Of a stretch of 64,000 nucleotides of DNA, positions 1 to 9,871 are shown in pieces. Made by a program: the position numbers and the translations under genes. Within the stretch, counting starts at the first letter, position 1, and every line of letters begins with the position of its first letter. Where the stretch lies: contig NZ_QGNZ01000001.1 in the NCBI RefSeq assembly GCF_003173595.1, forward strand, positions 992,001-1,056,000. The letters are read 5' to 3'. This stretch comes from Pedobacter yonginensis. Its GTDB lineage: Bacteria; Bacteroidota; Bacteroidia; Sphingobacteriales; Sphingobacteriaceae. The notes beneath the pieces are model-generated. The model searched no databases, was not told the DNA's origin, and saw only the letters and a program-made list of their open reading frames with translations.

Positions 1-425
1 CCATCTATGGCGCCACAACCCGACCCTGCTTCTCGTTTATTGCAAGGCATTTCCGTATCGTAAAAATATCCACAGCGTGTTCTTTGCATCATATTTCCAC
101 CAACTGTTGCTACATTTCTCAATTGTGCAGAAGCACCAGCATTTAAAGCCCAAGAGAGCAAGGGCAACTTTTCCTGAATTAATGGATGCTCTGCAACCGC
201 AGTGTTCGTCGCCATTGCGCCAATGTGGATCTTTGATCCCACCAATTCGATTTGCTTTAATGGCACATGATTGATGTCGATTAACTTTTCGGGTGCGGTA
301 ACACCCCTTTTCATCAAATCAATTAGATTGGTTCCGCCACCAAGAAATTTGGCATTTTTATCTTTTTGCAGAAGTGTTAACGCTGATTTTGCAGTCGTGG
401 TTCTTAAGTATTGAAAGTTAATCAT
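1..425 (-). CDS. FAD-binding subunit of xanthine dehydrogenase/aldehyde oxidoreductase family (PaoB/YagS-like), partial
   Basis: This is the N-terminal 141 residues of a flavin subunit that passes electrons from a molybdenum subunit to FAD; the rest lies beyond the left edge. The start is the ATG whose complement is at 423-425. It overlaps the stop codon of the upstream 2Fe-2S subunit gene as ATGA, so translation is probably coupled. Visible motifs are the FAD loop [12 protein letters not shown] (residues 28-39) and a second loop [15 protein letters not shown] (108-122). Cys118, Cys128 and Cys137 lie in the stretch that carries an extra 4Fe-4S cluster in the PaoB subfamily, and GCGAIDG follows. 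The family assignment is firm. The substrate (aldehydes or purines) cannot be told from this fragment. Confidence 0.9.
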   Translation of the reverse strand, partial: MINFQYLRTTTAKSALTLLQKDKNAKFLGGGTNLIDLMKRGVTAPEKLIDINHVPLKQIELVGSKIHIGAMATNTAVAEHPLIQEKLPLLSWALNAGASAQLRNVATVGGNMMQRTRCGYFYDTEMPCNKREAGSGCGAID

Positions 426-1045
426 ACGTTGGCACCTCCTTCCTTCACTTCAACTATTGCATCAACAATATTTGGATAAGCACCACATCTACAGATGTTT
501 CCGCTCATGTATTCACTAATTTCTGCACGACTATTCGCGTGACCTTCCCTTACGCAAGCAACAGCAGACATAATCTGTCCTGAAGTGCAATAACCACATT
601 GAAAACCATCATGTTTAATAAAAGCCTGTTGCATGGGATGCAATTCCTCTCCCTTTGCTAAGCCTTCAATGGTGGTAATTTTTTTGCCTTCATTCATTAC
701 AGCAAGACTTAAACAGGAATTAACCCTAGCGCCATCCACATGCACCGTACAGGCACCACATTGACCATGATCGCAACCTTTTTTTGTGCCCGTTAAATGA
801 AGCTCCTCACGTAGGTAGTCTAGTAACGACACCCGTGGCTCAATAGAGGCTTTGTAAGCTTTATTGTTAACAGTAATGTTAAGTGGAATTTTTTCGAAGA
901 GCGCTGCAAAGCGCTCATCTGCTTGGCTTTCTGCGGCCTTCATAGCCACTGCGGGCGTTAAGGCTACGGCAGTAATTAATGAACTCTTTTTCAGAAAATC
1001 ACGCCTGCTATCGCCTGAATTCTTTTTATTATCTGATGACTGCAT
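422..1045 (-). CDS. Tat-exported 2Fe-2S subunit of aldehyde oxidoreductase (PaoA/YagT-like)
   Basis: This is the small iron-sulfur subunit (207 aa) of a three-subunit molybdenum hydroxylase. It has a twin-arginine signal (SRRDFLKK, residues 13-20) followed by a hydrophobic stretch, so the complex is expected in the periplasm, as for E. coli PaoABC. A plant-type ferredoxin domain carries Cys91, Cys96, Cys99 and Cys111. The second 2Fe-2S domain carries Cys150, Cys153, Cys185 and Cys187 (CGYC...CRC). All eight cluster ligands are present. It is the first gene of the pair and overlaps the FAD subunit gene by 4 bases. The molybdopterin subunit probably follows beyond the window edge. Confidence 0.93.
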   Translation of the reverse strand: MQSSDNKKNSGDSRRDFLKKSSLITAVALTPAVAMKAAESQADERFAALFEKIPLNITVNNKAYKASIEPRVSLLDYLREELHLTGTKKGCDHGQCGACTVHVDGARVNSCLSLAVMNEGKKITTIEGLAKGEELHPMQQAFIKHDGFQCGYCTSGQIMSAVACVREGHANSRAEISEYMSGNICRCGAYPNIVDAIVEVKEGGANV

Positions 1046-1218
1046 AAAAAATATTTAGAGATGGTTATCCTTTTTTAAAGTTCGGAAACTTAATGTTGAA
1101 ATTGTAGTGATTCGGAAATTTAGAACAATTCTATTGAGTAATATTTCTATATAAGCACTGCAAACAATCAATAACAAAATAATTTCCAAAATGTTATCTC
1201 AATTTCTATTTTTAGCAA

Positions 1219-1866
1219 ATGGAAAATATTAAAACGCTACCCAATTTATCCTTTGAAGAACAACGTGTATTAGGCTCGCTGATTGAGAAAAGCAGAACCA
1301 CGCCTGATTACTACCCAATGACGTTAAATAGCTTAACAGCCGCCTGCAATCAAAAAAGTTCCAGAAATCCGGTGGTAAATTATGATGAAGAAACGGTAAC
1401 CTTGACATTGAATTTGTTAAAAATTAAAGGCTTAATTTCTACCGTTACAGGCGGTTCAAGTCGGGTGATCAAATATAAACACAATCTGGGAATTGTTTAT
1501 CCGCTGGTTCCATCAGCACTTTCTATCATTTGCCTGTTGCTTTTGCGGGGACCATTAACGCCGGGCGAAATCAATAGCAATTCGGGTAGGTTATTCGAGT
1601 TTGAAAGTATTCAAGAAATTTTAGATCAACTAATTGAATTATCAAACGAGGAGCTACCATTTGTAAAGCAGTTGGCCAAGAAAACCGGTCAGAAAGAAGC
1701 TCGTTTTATCCACTTACTTGGCGAACAAGCAGAAACGGAAACGATTGTGGAAACAAGTGAGGCACCAACTTTTCAAGCAAATGAGGCACTAGAGCATCGC
1801 ATAGTAAAATTAGAACAGGAAGTAGAAGAATTAAAAGAGCTTGTTAATCTTTTAATGGATAAGTAA
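1219..1866 (+). CDS. DUF480 (YceH) family protein
   Basis: A 215-residue protein of the YceH/DUF480 family, a tandem winged-helix fold of unclear function found in many Gram-negative bacteria. The opening LSFEEQRVLGSLIEKSRTTP and the following YYPMTLNSLTAACNQKSSR block (about residues 30-49) are family hallmarks. A Glu/Leu-rich C-terminal segment (about 188-213) is probably a short coiled coil. It is transcribed alone, divergent from the aldehyde oxidoreductase genes and convergent with the thioredoxin-like gene. A DNA-related role is suggested only by the fold. Confidence 0.88.
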   Translation: MENIKTLPNLSFEEQRVLGSLIEKSRTTPDYYPMTLNSLTAACNQKSSRNPVVNYDEETVTLTLNLLKIKGLISTVTGGSSRVIKYKHNLGIVYPLVPSALSIICLLLLRGPLTPGEINSNSGRLFEFESIQEILDQLIELSNEELPFVKQLAKKTGQKEARFIHLLGEQAETETIVETSEAPTFQANEALEHRIVKLEQEVEELKELVNLLMDK

Positions 1867-1904
1867 TTCGCTCATTATCAGTTGTTTTGTAACGATATAA
1901 AAAT

Positions 1905-2381
1905 TTAAGGCTTAGCCACAAACATCGAAAAGGCTTTATTTAATTCGGCCTCTGTAAAATCCTGTTCGTAAAATCGACGTTTTTTGGCCTTTACAAATAG
2001 CGTAGCAGGTATGGCTCCAGACCATTTCTTGTCTATCCTCCCGGTGTATTCTTGTTGATTGGGCTCATTAAGTAAGAAAACCTCTGCTTTAAGTTTTTGG
2101 TTCTGAACAAAGGGAATCACTGCTTTTTGAAGTTTCGATTTAAAATCTAAACTCACCAGCAAAACTTTTACAGGCCTGTTGACATTGGCTAAACGCAGTT
2201 TTTCAAATCCGGGTAGTTCGGCCACACATGGCGAACACCAAGTGGCCCAAAAATTAATTACATAGGTAGTGTCCTTTCCATTAGCCAATCGAGCGTCAAG
2301 TTCATCTAAACTTAAAAGTTTAACTTGCGCTTTACCGATGTAAGCAACTGATAATAATATAATTATAAAAAATAAACGCAT
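1905..2381 (-). CDS. TlpA/ResA-like secreted thioredoxin-fold protein
   Basis: A 158-residue protein with an N-terminal signal peptide (about residues 1-19) and a thioredoxin fold. The redox motif W-C-S-P-C (Cys49, Cys52) sits after VINFWAT, as in TlpA/ResA periplasmic thiol-disulfide oxidoreductases. A likely cis-Pro appears in the GAIPATLFV segment near residue 126. It is the last gene of a run mutS, NlpC/P60 lipoprotein, this gene, with 19 bases separating it from the previous stop, so co-transcription is likely. Its protein partner is unknown. Confidence 0.88.
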   Translation of the reverse strand: MRLFFIIILLSVAYIGKAQVKLLSLDELDARLANGKDTTYVINFWATWCSPCVAELPGFEKLRLANVNRPVKVLLVSLDFKSKLQKAVIPFVQNQKLKAEVFLLNEPNQQEYTGRIDKKWSGAIPATLFVKAKKRRFYEQDFTEAELNKAFSMFVAKP

Positions 2382-2400
2382 ATCTTTCTATTCATCCCTA

Positions 2401-2898
2401 CTACCGTACCGAACCCGATTTTACCAAAACATTTTGATAAGCTGGTAAGTTCAAATCATCTACAATTACCCCTCTGGTTGTGCTTGCATGTACAAAAAAA
2501 CCATTGTTAAGGTACACACCAACATGATCTACATCCCTGCCGGCAAATGAGAAGAATACTAAATCCCCCTCATTTAAACGATCTACACTTTTATGCTTTA
2601 CAACATTGGCCTGATCGCGGGAGATTCTGGGAAGGGTAATTCCATAAATCTCTTTTTCCAAAAGAAAAGCAAAACCGGAACAATCTATCCCACTTTTGTC
2701 TAAACCGCCGAAGCGATATTTTACACCGGTCCAGTCGGTTATAAAACGATAGAGCTCTTTACTTTTTAAACTTGCCATGGCATCGGCAACTTTCGATGCC
2801 TTGGTATCACTTTTTACGGTGTATTTTCGGCTACCACAAGAGAACATTAAAACAGAGAGGATTAAAACCAGCCAAAAAGAATGTTTTTCGTACTTCAT
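2401..2898 (-). CDS. NlpC/P60 family cell-wall peptidase lipoprotein
   Basis: A C40 peptidase expected to cleave peptide cross-bridges of peptidoglycan in the periplasm. I chose the ATG at 2898 (165 aa) because it gives a clean lipoprotein signal, with basic residues, a hydrophobic helix and the lipobox LMFSC (Cys21). The upstream in-frame extension lacks this. The catalytic Cys73 lies in GIDCSGF, the catalytic His is His125 in DVDHVGVYL, and the third polar residue is His137. It lies 43 bases after mutS and 19 bases before the TlpA-like gene, so it is probably transcribed with them. Confidence 0.92.
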   Translation of the reverse strand: MKYEKHSFWLVLILSVLMFSCGSRKYTVKSDTKASKVADAMASLKSKELYRFITDWTGVKYRFGGLDKSGIDCSGFAFLLEKEIYGITLPRISRDQANVVKHKSVDRLNEGDLVFFSFAGRDVDHVGVYLNNGFFVHASTTRGVIVDDLNLPAYQNVLVKSGSVR

Positions 2899-2941
2899 AT
2901 CAATATTCTTTATCCCATCAAATGCGAACAAATCAAAAAAT

Positions 2942-5554
2942 TTAATTTTTAATCAACCGCTGTATCTCATCCAATTTTAGTAAAGCTTCTACAGGAGTTA
3001 ACGCATTTACATCCAAATTATTTAATGTATCCCTAATTTTAACCAGAACTGGATCGTCTATCGCAAACATTTGCAATTGATAGGCTTGATTTTGAACCTT
3101 TTTAATGCTGTCTTTAATGCTTTGCCCTTCGGTGCGGTCTATTTCTAATTTCTTTAAAATTTCATTTGCCCTGCCGATTAATTTTGGAGGCATACCCGCC
3201 ATTTTTGCAACATGGATTCCGAAACTATGCTCGCTCCCACCAGGAACCAATTTTCTTAAAAAGATTACCTTATTGGTCATTTCCTTTACCGAAACGTTAA
3301 AATTCTTAATTCGAGGCATGGTGTTAGCCAACTCATTTAGCTCGTGGTAATGGGTTGCAAACAACGTTTTCGGTCGAGAAGTTGGGTGTTGATGCAAAAA
3401 CTCGGCAATGGCCCAAGCAATAGAAATTCCATCGTAAGTACTTGTTCCTCGGCCTATTTCGTCTAACAGGATTAAGCTATCATCAGATATATTATTCAGA
3501 ATACTCGCCGTTTCGTTCATTTCCACCATGAAGGTACTTTCTCCTGATGAAATGTTATCAGATGCCCCAACACGGGTAAAAATTTTATCTACAATTCCAA
3601 CATCCGCAGCCTTGGCAGGCACAAAACAGCCCATTTGTGCCATTAAAACAATTAAGGCCGTTTGCCTTAAAATTGCCGACTTACCCGCCATGTTCGGACC
3701 AGTAATCATAATAATTTGCTGACTATCCGTATCTAAATAAACATCATTCGTGATATACTCTTGTCCAACAGGCAGTTGTTTTTCAATAACAGGATGCCTA
3801 CCCCCTTTAATATCCAGCACCTTGGCTTTGTTTACACTCGGCTTAACGTAATGATTTTTCTCGGCCAACTGCGCAAAACACAACAAGCAATCCAACTGGG
3901 CAATTAAGAAAGAATCAAGTTGAATGGGTTTGATGTAGCTGGCTGTTTCATACATCAACTCATTATACAAACGAATTTCAATGGCCTGAATTTTTTCTTC
4001 AGCACCTAAAATCTGTTCCTCGTATTCCTTAAGCTCAGGGGTAATGTATCGCTCTGCATTTACCAAAGTTTGCTTCCTAATCCAACCCTCTGGCACCTTA
4101 TCTTTGTGCGTGTGTGTAACCTCTAAATAGTAACCAAACACATTGTTAAAAGAAATTTTTAAAGATGGAATTCCTGTCGCCTCGGCTTCACGTTTCTGAA
4201 TTTGAACCAAATAATCTTTACCTCCAAAAGCAATTTTTCGCAATCGATCCAAATCTTCGTCAATGCCATCGTTAATTACATTGCCTTTAATTAGCAATGC
4301 CGGTGGGTCTTGTTGAACTTCTTTTTCAATTCTCTCGCGTATAGCCAAACACGGATTTAACTGATCTGCAATTTTTATAAGAAATGGATTTTTTGAGCCA
4401 GCAGCCAAATTTTTAACCGCTTCTATATGTGTTAAAGCTCTTTTCAAGGCTACCAATTCCCGCGGACCAACACGCTGTAGTCCGACTTTCGAAATTAATC
4501 TTTCCAAATCACCTATCTGCTTAATGTGGGCTAAAAACTCTTGCTGAAGCGCTTCGTTGTTCACAAAAAAATCGACCATACCCAAGCGTTCTTCAATGGG
4601 CTTCAGCTCTTTAAGTGGCATAATAATCCACTTTTGTAGCAAACGCGCACCCATTGGCGTACAGCTGTGGTCTAAAATATCAAATAAGGTAACGGCATTA
4701 TCGTTTGGCGAATTCACCAGTTCTAAATTGCGAATGGTAAAACGATCCAACCACATGTAGCGGTCTTCTTCAATTCTGCTAATCGAGGTAATGTGCTGTA
4801 AATTGCGATGCTCAGTTTCGCCTAAATAATGCAAAATAACACCCGCAGCAACAATTCCGCTCTGTAAACGCTCAATCCCGAATCCCTTTAACGAGGCTAC
4901 ATCAAAATGTTTGGTAAGGGTTTCTTGGGCGTAATCGGTTGTATAAGGCCATTCATCTAAGCCGAAAGTGTAGAAACGATCTCCGAATTGCTCAATGAAA
5001 TTCTGTCGCTTAGATTTTTGAAAAATAACTTCTGTTGGTTTAAAACCTTGTAAAAGCTTATCAATGTAATCGCTATTTCCCTGTGCAATCATAAATTCGC
5101 CTGTAGAAATATCTAAAAACGATACACCTAGTTGGGTTTTATCAAAGAAAACAGAAGCTAAATAATTATTTGATTTTTGATTTAAGATATTGTCGCCATA
5201 AGCAACGCCAGGCGTTACCAGTTCAGTTACACCTCGTTTAACAATATTTTTCGTCAATTTTGGATCTTCAAGCTGATCGCAAATTGCCACACGTTGCCCT
5301 GCCCTTACCAATTTAGATAAATAATTATCTAGCGAGTGGTGTGGAAAACCCGCAAGTTCTAAAGCACCGCCATTGGGTCCCGTGCCTCTTCGCGTGAGTA
5401 CAATGCCTAATATCTGTGCCGTCTTAATGGCATCTTCACCAAAGGTTTCATAAAAATCGCCAACTCTAAAAAGTAAAAGTGCACCCGGATACTTCGCCTT
5501 AATGGCGTTGTATTGCTGCATTAACGGGGTTTCTTTATTTGTATCTTTAGCCAA
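2942..5554 (-). CDS. mutS: DNA mismatch repair protein MutS
   Basis: An 870-residue MutS that recognises mismatches and starts repair with MutL. The mismatch-reading F-x-E motif is present (F34, E36 in GDFYETF). The connector, lever and clamp domains follow. The C-terminal ATPase has the Walker A GPNMAGKS and the Walker B/D-loop region [16 protein letters not shown]. The length is normal for the family. The start codon is TTG at 5554. An ATG 33 bases downstream (MQQYNAI) is the alternative, but the extra MAKD...ETPL residues resemble the usual N-terminus, so I kept TTG. It begins a likely three-gene unit running leftward. Confidence 0.97.
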   Translation of the reverse strand: MAKDTNKETPLMQQYNAIKAKYPGALLLFRVGDFYETFGEDAIKTAQILGIVLTRRGTGPNGGALELAGFPHHSLDNYLSKLVRAGQRVAICDQLEDPKLTKNIVKRGVTELVTPGVAYGDNILNQKSNNYLASVFFDKTQLGVSFLDISTGEFMIAQGNSDYIDKLLQGFKPTEVIFQKSKRQNFIEQFGDRFYTFGLDEWPYTTDYAQETLTKHFDVASLKGFGIERLQSGIVAAGVILHYLGETEHRNLQHITSISRIEEDRYMWLDRFTIRNLELVNSPNDNAVTLFDILDHSCTPMGARLLQKWIIMPLKELKPIEERLGMVDFFVNNEALQQEFLAHIKQIGDLERLISKVGLQRVGPRELVALKRALTHIEAVKNLAAGSKNPFLIKIADQLNPCLAIRERIEKEVQQDPPALLIKGNVINDGIDEDLDRLRKIAFGGKDYLVQIQKREAEATGIPSLKISFNNVFGYYLEVTHTHKDKVPEGWIRKQTLVNAERYITPELKEYEEQILGAEEKIQAIEIRLYNELMYETASYIKPIQLDSFLIAQLDCLLCFAQLAEKNHYVKPSVNKAKVLDIKGGRHPVIEKQLPVGQEYITNDVYLDTDSQQIIMITGPNMAGKSAILRQTALIVLMAQMGCFVPAKAADVGIVDKIFTRVGASDNISSGESTFMVEMNETASILNNISDDSLILLDEIGRGTSTYDGISIAWAIAEFLHQHPTSRPKTLFATHYHELNELANTMPRIKNFNVSVKEMTNKVIFLRKLVPGGSEHSFGIHVAKMAGMPPKLIGRANEILKKLEIDRTEGQSIKDSIKKVQNQAYQLQMFAIDDPVLVKIRDTLNNLDVNALTPVEALLKLDEIQRLIKN

Positions 5555-5727
5555 AACTGAATTTAATTTGCAAAAGCTATAAAGATAGCACGATTAGGCA
5601 TTCTACAACTGTTTTGTTGAAAAGTTAAAAGATTGTTAGTTTGTTTGGAGGCATGACGGGGTTGATGGAAGGTTTCTAGGTTGTTTAGCGCTGTAATCGA
5701 CTTCGATTTGATTTATCAGTTAAATGA

Positions 5728-6026
5728 TGATTTGGAAATGATGGCTTCGGTACATTGTGGCTTCGGTACATTGTGGCTTCGTTAGCCCTGCTATCCACTT
5801 TACTCCGCTTCGCTCCGTGCTCGTTCCTATCAGGTTTAATCACAAAGTTTTGTGCGCTTGATCTACACGAACCCGTATCTGTTGGGTTATAGGTGTTCAA
5901 TGTTGATTTGGAAATGATGGGTTCGGTACATTGTGGCTTCGTTAGTCCTGCTATCCACTTTACTCCGCTTCGCTCCGTGCTCGTTCCTATCAGGTTTAAT
6001 CACAAAGTTTTGTGCGCTTGATCTAC
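5728..6026. repeat. Imperfect direct duplication of a ~123 bp intergenic element
   Basis: The 5555-6178 gap holds no convincing gene but contains two nearly identical copies of one element, 5728-5866 and 5904-6026. The first copy is 16 bases longer because CTTCGGTACATTGTGG is tandemly duplicated at 5745-5776. Both copies end in the short palindrome CACAAAGTTTTGTG and then CGCTTGATCTAC. A 37-base spacer separates them. The high identity suggests a recent duplication or a multi-copy intergenic family. The small reading frame that crosses copy 1 on the minus strand is a by-product of the repeat. Confidence 0.85.
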
Positions 6027-6178
6027 TTATGTTCAATCTGTATCATCCTTTTTATTTGATCGCGATTTAAGAAATCAATGATGCTCATATCCAATATTTT
6101 ACAGTTAAACATTTCTAATTAAAAACGTTTAGGCTTCTCGACTGTTAGTTTTATATAGTTTAACCTAATATTTTTATT

Positions 6179-6493
6179 ATGACGATTCAACTGAATACCG
6201 ACAAGAGTTTAACCATCCATCAAGAATACGAAACGAAAATTCAAACCCAAATTACGGATGCATTGAGCAGGTTTAATGATTTAATTACAAGATTAGAAGT
6301 TCATTTATCAGACGAAAATGGCAGCAAAGATGGCTTGGATGATAAAAGGTGCTTACTAGAAGCCAAAATTGCTGGTAAAGAGCCAATTGCAGTTACTAAT
6401 TTTGGAGATACTTACGATCTTGCTATAACTGGTGCCCTAACCAAAATGAAAAGTGCCTTGGAAAAAGTAGCAGGAAAAATGAAGAGTCATTAA
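6179..6493 (+). CDS. HPF/RaiA-like ribosome-associated protein
   Basis: A 104-residue protein resembling hibernation promoting factor / sigma-54 modulation proteins, which bind the ribosomal A and P sites and reduce translation in stationary phase or stress. The length matches the short HPF type. The N-terminal beta strands, the amphipathic helix with LSRFNDLITRLEVHLSDEN (about 29-48) and the DKRCLLEAKI strand fit the family. The C-terminal helix is Lys-rich (about 85-102). It is a single gene with a strong terminator directly after it. The call rests on pattern recognition of a divergent member. Confidence 0.75.
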   Translation: MTIQLNTDKSLTIHQEYETKIQTQITDALSRFNDLITRLEVHLSDENGSKDGLDDKRCLLEAKIAGKEPIAVTNFGDTYDLAITGALTKMKSALEKVAGKMKSH

Positions 6494-6561
6494 GGTAGTT
6501 TCAAAATTCGATTTCTCAGTTAGATGACAGCCCTCAAAGCTGCATTCAAAACAATCATAAT

Positions 6562-6600
6562 CAAAATGCAATCTTTTAACAAAGGTTGCATTTTGTTTTT
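6562..6600. terminator. Rho-independent terminator after the HPF-like gene
   Basis: A hairpin pairs 6562-6576 with 6581-6595 (CAAAATGCAATCTTT against AAAGGTTGCATTTTG, one G-T pair). A T-run follows at 6596-6600. The hairpin lies between the convergent HPF-like gene and mqnA. The T-run is on the plus strand, so it mainly stops the HPF-like transcript. Confidence 0.8.
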
Positions 6601-6613
6601 ATAGCCTTGGCAC

Positions 6614-7339
6614 TTAGAGTTGCTCAATGTATGCCAAAAACATATTTAATGCTTTTTTTCGATCTTCCGTAACCTCAAACTGGAGCTTGTTATATAAATA
6701 ATCTGCTAAATCGAAGTTTTCTGTCTTAGGTAAATCCTTAAGCACCTCGTTTCTGTTTTCCAAGCCAAATTTTAAAGCCGCATTAAATTCATCTTTAAAG
6801 GCCTGCGAAATTTGTTTATTCGCTACCCAAGCAGCGTACATAAAAGGCAAGCCGGTAAAGTTTTTCCACTCGGCGCCCATATCATATGCAAAAGCATAAT
6901 TATCTTTTTTACCGAAAGTACGGTCGCCGATTAAAACGATGGCATCTGTTTTTGCATTTGGATCGGTTGTAAATTGAACATCCTGTTTCCAGTAGAATTT
7001 AAGCAAAACTTTAGCAAGATTATTAGATGTTCTGGAATGGGAATCCAATTTTAAGGTTTTAATTTCCTGCACAGGTACATCGCTGAAAATAAAAACGGAG
7101 TTTACCGCACCATCACTGCCGATACAATAATCTGCTACGAGGTTTGCATTTGGCACTAGCGGAATTGCAGCTACAGGCATTAGGCCCATATCTACCTCGC
7201 CGCTAATTACTTTCGCGGCACAATCTGACGGGATATCTAAACTTAAATCTATCCTATTAATGATATCCGAATGCTCTAATCCGTATATAAAAGCTTTGGT
7301 GTTGGTGTAAGCAACAGCCGATATTTTTATTTTATTCAA
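6614..7339 (-). CDS. mqnA: Chorismate dehydratase MqnA (futalosine menaquinone pathway)
   Basis: A 241-residue member of the MqnA/MqnD family with a periplasmic-binding-protein fold. MqnA converts chorismate to 3-enolpyruvylbenzoate, the first committed step of the futalosine route to menaquinone. The N-terminal KISAVAYTNTKAFIYGL, the SGEVDMGLMPVAAIP block (about 47-61) and the LKLDSHSRTSNNLAKVLL block (about 96-113) are characteristic. The start appears to be TTG at 7339; no in-frame ATG lies nearby. The aminofutalosine synthase gene mqnE lies 1.2 kb upstream on the same strand, which supports the pathway call. Confidence 0.9.
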   Translation of the reverse strand: MNKIKISAVAYTNTKAFIYGLEHSDIINRIDLSLDIPSDCAAKVISGEVDMGLMPVAAIPLVPNANLVADYCIGSDGAVNSVFIFSDVPVQEIKTLKLDSHSRTSNNLAKVLLKFYWKQDVQFTTDPNAKTDAIVLIGDRTFGKKDNYAFAYDMGAEWKNFTGLPFMYAAWVANKQISQAFKDEFNAALKFGLENRNEVLKDLPKTENFDLADYLYNKLQFEVTEDRKKALNMFLAYIEQL

Positions 7340-7439
7340 GGTATTCTTAATCTTATTTTATGGTAACAAAGCGAGGCTCATGCTAAAATACAGCACCAAT
7401 CTCATTTGGTTAAAGCCTAAACTGTAATGCTTTACAACA

Positions 7440-8063
7440 TTATCCAATCACTAAACCATCTAAATGGATAGCACTATTAAATTCTAAAACGGTAAACTGT
7501 CCATCCTCGAAACCCATTTTATACAGAACTGTATTTTGATGTGGAAATTCAGTCATTTCATTTAAAGGTTTTTGAAGCAACAGGCAAAGAAAAACCCTCA
7601 TGGCTCTTCCGTGCATACACAAAAGTACCGTTTCTTCTTCTGGCCGTGTAGATAACACTTCCATCGGCACTTTTAAACGCTCATACACTTCCTGAACGCT
7701 TTCACCCCCTTCAAAATGGGCTGTATAATCACCTTCTTCCCAAGATTGTAACATGGCACGAAAAGCCTCGCGTGCACTTTCAGAGTTTCGCTGTCCTTCC
7801 CAAACACCCCAAGCCAATTCGTCTAAGCCAGAAAGCTTTTCCCATGGCAAACCAGAATCAATAAATTTTTGAACGGTTTGCCAAGTGCGTTTCAGATCTG
7901 AAGTGTAAATTTTATCAAAGGGGATATCCTTATATTTTTGATAAAATGCCTCAGCCTGAGCCCTACCGGTATCGTTTAAATCAGAATTTATACCTCTGCC
8001 TTGTACTATGCCTTGTCTATTGAGTTCCGTCTCGCCGTGGCGGATAATATAAATTTGCTTCAT
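7440..8063 (-). CDS. Histidine phosphatase family protein (phosphoglycerate mutase-like)
   Basis: A 207-residue member of the branch-1 histidine phosphatase superfamily. The nucleophile motif R-H-G-E is at the N-terminus (His9), and a second conserved His sits in LCMHGRAMRVF near residue 151. The family includes cofactor-dependent phosphoglycerate mutases, cobalamin phosphatases and broad phosphatases, and the sequence does not decide between them. It lies between mqnE and mqnA on the same strand, 100 bases before mqnA, but no step of the futalosine pathway is known to need it. Confidence 0.85.
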   Translation of the reverse strand: MKQIYIIRHGETELNRQGIVQGRGINSDLNDTGRAQAEAFYQKYKDIPFDKIYTSDLKRTWQTVQKFIDSGLPWEKLSGLDELAWGVWEGQRNSESAREAFRAMLQSWEEGDYTAHFEGGESVQEVYERLKVPMEVLSTRPEEETVLLCMHGRAMRVFLCLLLQKPLNEMTEFPHQNTVLYKMGFEDGQFTVLEFNSAIHLDGLVIG

Positions 8064-8095
8064 TTTTTTTTATTAATTATTGGATTTTGACTGAA

Positions 8096-8157
8096 TGAAT
8101 TTTGAATGATTGAATTTTGAATGATTGAATTTTGAATGATTGAATGATTGAATTTTG
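8096..8157. repeat. 15-bp tandem repeat
   Basis: Three exact copies of TGAATTTTGAATGAT (8096-8110, 8111-8125, 8126-8140) are followed by a truncated 8-base copy and another partial copy. They lie just upstream of the histidine phosphatase start, in its promoter region. The period of 15 bases suggests replication slippage. No function can be read from it. Confidence 0.9.
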
Positions 8158-8159
8158 CG

Positions 8160-8530
8160 AAGGATAAATCTTCATTTCAGCGCTGTCTCATTACCAAATT
8201 CGCCAATTCTCTAAATCAATAATTCCCTAATTCACTAATTAATCCCGAATGTTGCAGTGCGCAAATCTTTTATTTCAAAGGCATCCCATTATCAAATTAG
8301 CTAATTCACTAATTCTCTAATTCCCTAATTCACTCATTAGTTCAGGATGTTGCAGTGCGCAAATCTTTCATTTCAAATCCATCCCATTATCAAATTAGCT
8401 AATTCACTAATTCCCTACTTCACTCATTAATTCCGAATGTTGCAGTGCGTAAATCTTTCATTTCAAATCCATCCAATTATCAAATTAGCTAATTCACTAA
8501 TTAGCTAATTCACTAATTCTCTCATTAACT
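8160..8530. repeat. AT-rich tandem array with ~90-100 bp period
   Basis: Three clear units each begin with a GAATGTTGCAGTGCG-like core, at about 8247, 8346 and 8435, giving periods of 99 and 89 bases. A degenerate partial unit precedes them from 8160. Each unit continues with CAAATCTTTCATTTCAAATC, then ATTATCAAATTAGC, and then a variable run of the octamer-like phrase AATTCACT or AATTCCCT. The array fills the 8064-8540 gap between mqnE and the phosphatase gene; no coding potential is seen. Confidence 0.85.
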
Positions 8531-8540
8531 AGATCATTCC

Positions 8541-9734
8541 TTAACTCACCACTGGTAACTTATAGTATTGCGGTTTTTTCTCTTCTTCAAAAACAACGTT
8601 TTCAAAATCGGTAACCACATTATATAAAGTATCGCGTTCTATCGCTTTCCGGCCTACTTGCTTAATAAGGTTTACCAATTCGCGGGTACTCATGGCAGGC
8701 GTTTGTTCTTCGGCCCCGGCCATTGAATAAATTTTTGTGGTATCGTCTAATGTTCCATCAATATCATCAACACCATAATTAAGAGATAATTGGGCCGTTT
8801 CGCGACTAATCATTGCCCAATAGGCTTTAATATGATCGAAATTATCCATGTAAATGCGGGCAATGGCATAGTTTCTTAAATCCTCGATTACCGAAGACTC
8901 AGGAACATTGCTCATTTGGTTGTGTTGATTCCTAAATTTTAAAGGAATAAATGTTTGAAAACCACCTGTTTGATCTTGTAAGGCTCGAAGTTTCTCCATA
9001 TGATCTACCCGATGCCAGAATTTCTCGATGTGTCCGTAGAGCATGGTTGCGTTACTACGCATACCCAATTTATGCCATTCTTCATGTATGGCCAGCCATT
9101 GTTCGCCAGTACATTTATCTTTAGCTATTTGTTCTCGAATTTCGGGGTGAAAGATTTCAGCACCGCCACCAGGCATAGATTGAAGTCCAGCCTCTTTCAT
9201 TAATTTCATGCCCGTTGCATAATCAATTTTTGCTTTTTTGAAAATATAGTGATACTCAACAGGCGTTAAGGCTTTAACGTGCAATTCAGGTCGGTGTGCT
9301 TGGATGGCCGAAAATAAGGCAGAATAAAATTCAACATCATATTGAGGCAAAACACCCCCAACAATGTGTACTTCGGTTACAGGCTCATCATCATATTTCT
9401 TAACAATATCAAGCATTTGCTCCATTGTTAAAGCCCAGCCTTCTTCCTTTTGTTTGATTAATCGAGAGTAAGAACAAAACTTGCAATCGTACACGCAAAG
9501 ATTGGTTGGCTCTAAGTGAAAATTGCGATTAAAATAGGTTTTATCGCCATGTTTCTCTTCTCGAATATGATTGGCCAAAACACCCAAATAGCCCAATTCA
9601 GCATGCTCGTAAAGGTAAACACCTTCATCAAAATTAATCCGTTCTTTATTGAGGACTTTTTTGGCTATGTTTTGCAGTTCAGTTGATAATGAAGTATCAG
9701 CTAATATTTTTTCAACTTGCTCAGTTGTATTCAT
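8541..9734 (-). CDS. mqnE: Aminofutalosine synthase MqnE (radical SAM)
   Basis: A radical SAM enzyme that joins 3-enolpyruvylbenzoate and SAM to give aminofutalosine, the second step of the futalosine menaquinone pathway. I start it at the ATG at 9734 (397 aa); a further in-frame ATG 69 bases upstream adds residues unlike the family. The 4Fe-4S motif is CVYDCKFC (Cys80, Cys84, Cys87). EPTNLC before it and the AGLQSMPGGGAEIFHPEIR segment (family-typical GGGAE) favour MqnE over the related MqnC. It is on the same strand as mqnA. No mqnB, mqnC or mqnD is in the window. Confidence 0.93.
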   Translation of the reverse strand: MNTTEQVEKILADTSLSTELQNIAKKVLNKERINFDEGVYLYEHAELGYLGVLANHIREEKHGDKTYFNRNFHLEPTNLCVYDCKFCSYSRLIKQKEEGWALTMEQMLDIVKKYDDEPVTEVHIVGGVLPQYDVEFYSALFSAIQAHRPELHVKALTPVEYHYIFKKAKIDYATGMKLMKEAGLQSMPGGGAEIFHPEIREQIAKDKCTGEQWLAIHEEWHKLGMRSNATMLYGHIEKFWHRVDHMEKLRALQDQTGGFQTFIPLKFRNQHNQMSNVPESSVIEDLRNYAIARIYMDNFDHIKAYWAMISRETAQLSLNYGVDDIDGTLDDTTKIYSMAGAEEQTPAMSTRELVNLIKQVGRKAIERDTLYNVVTDFENVVFEEEKKPQYYKLPVVS

Positions 9735-9871
9735 TTCTGATTTATTTTGAACAAAAATACAATATTGATGGGATTTGAAAATCATTTTCTTGTAACAAAC
9801 CATGCATGCTACCCATGTTCGTGTTTATCCGCCCGTATTGCACAAACAAGTCATAAAAAAGGAGTGTAAAT

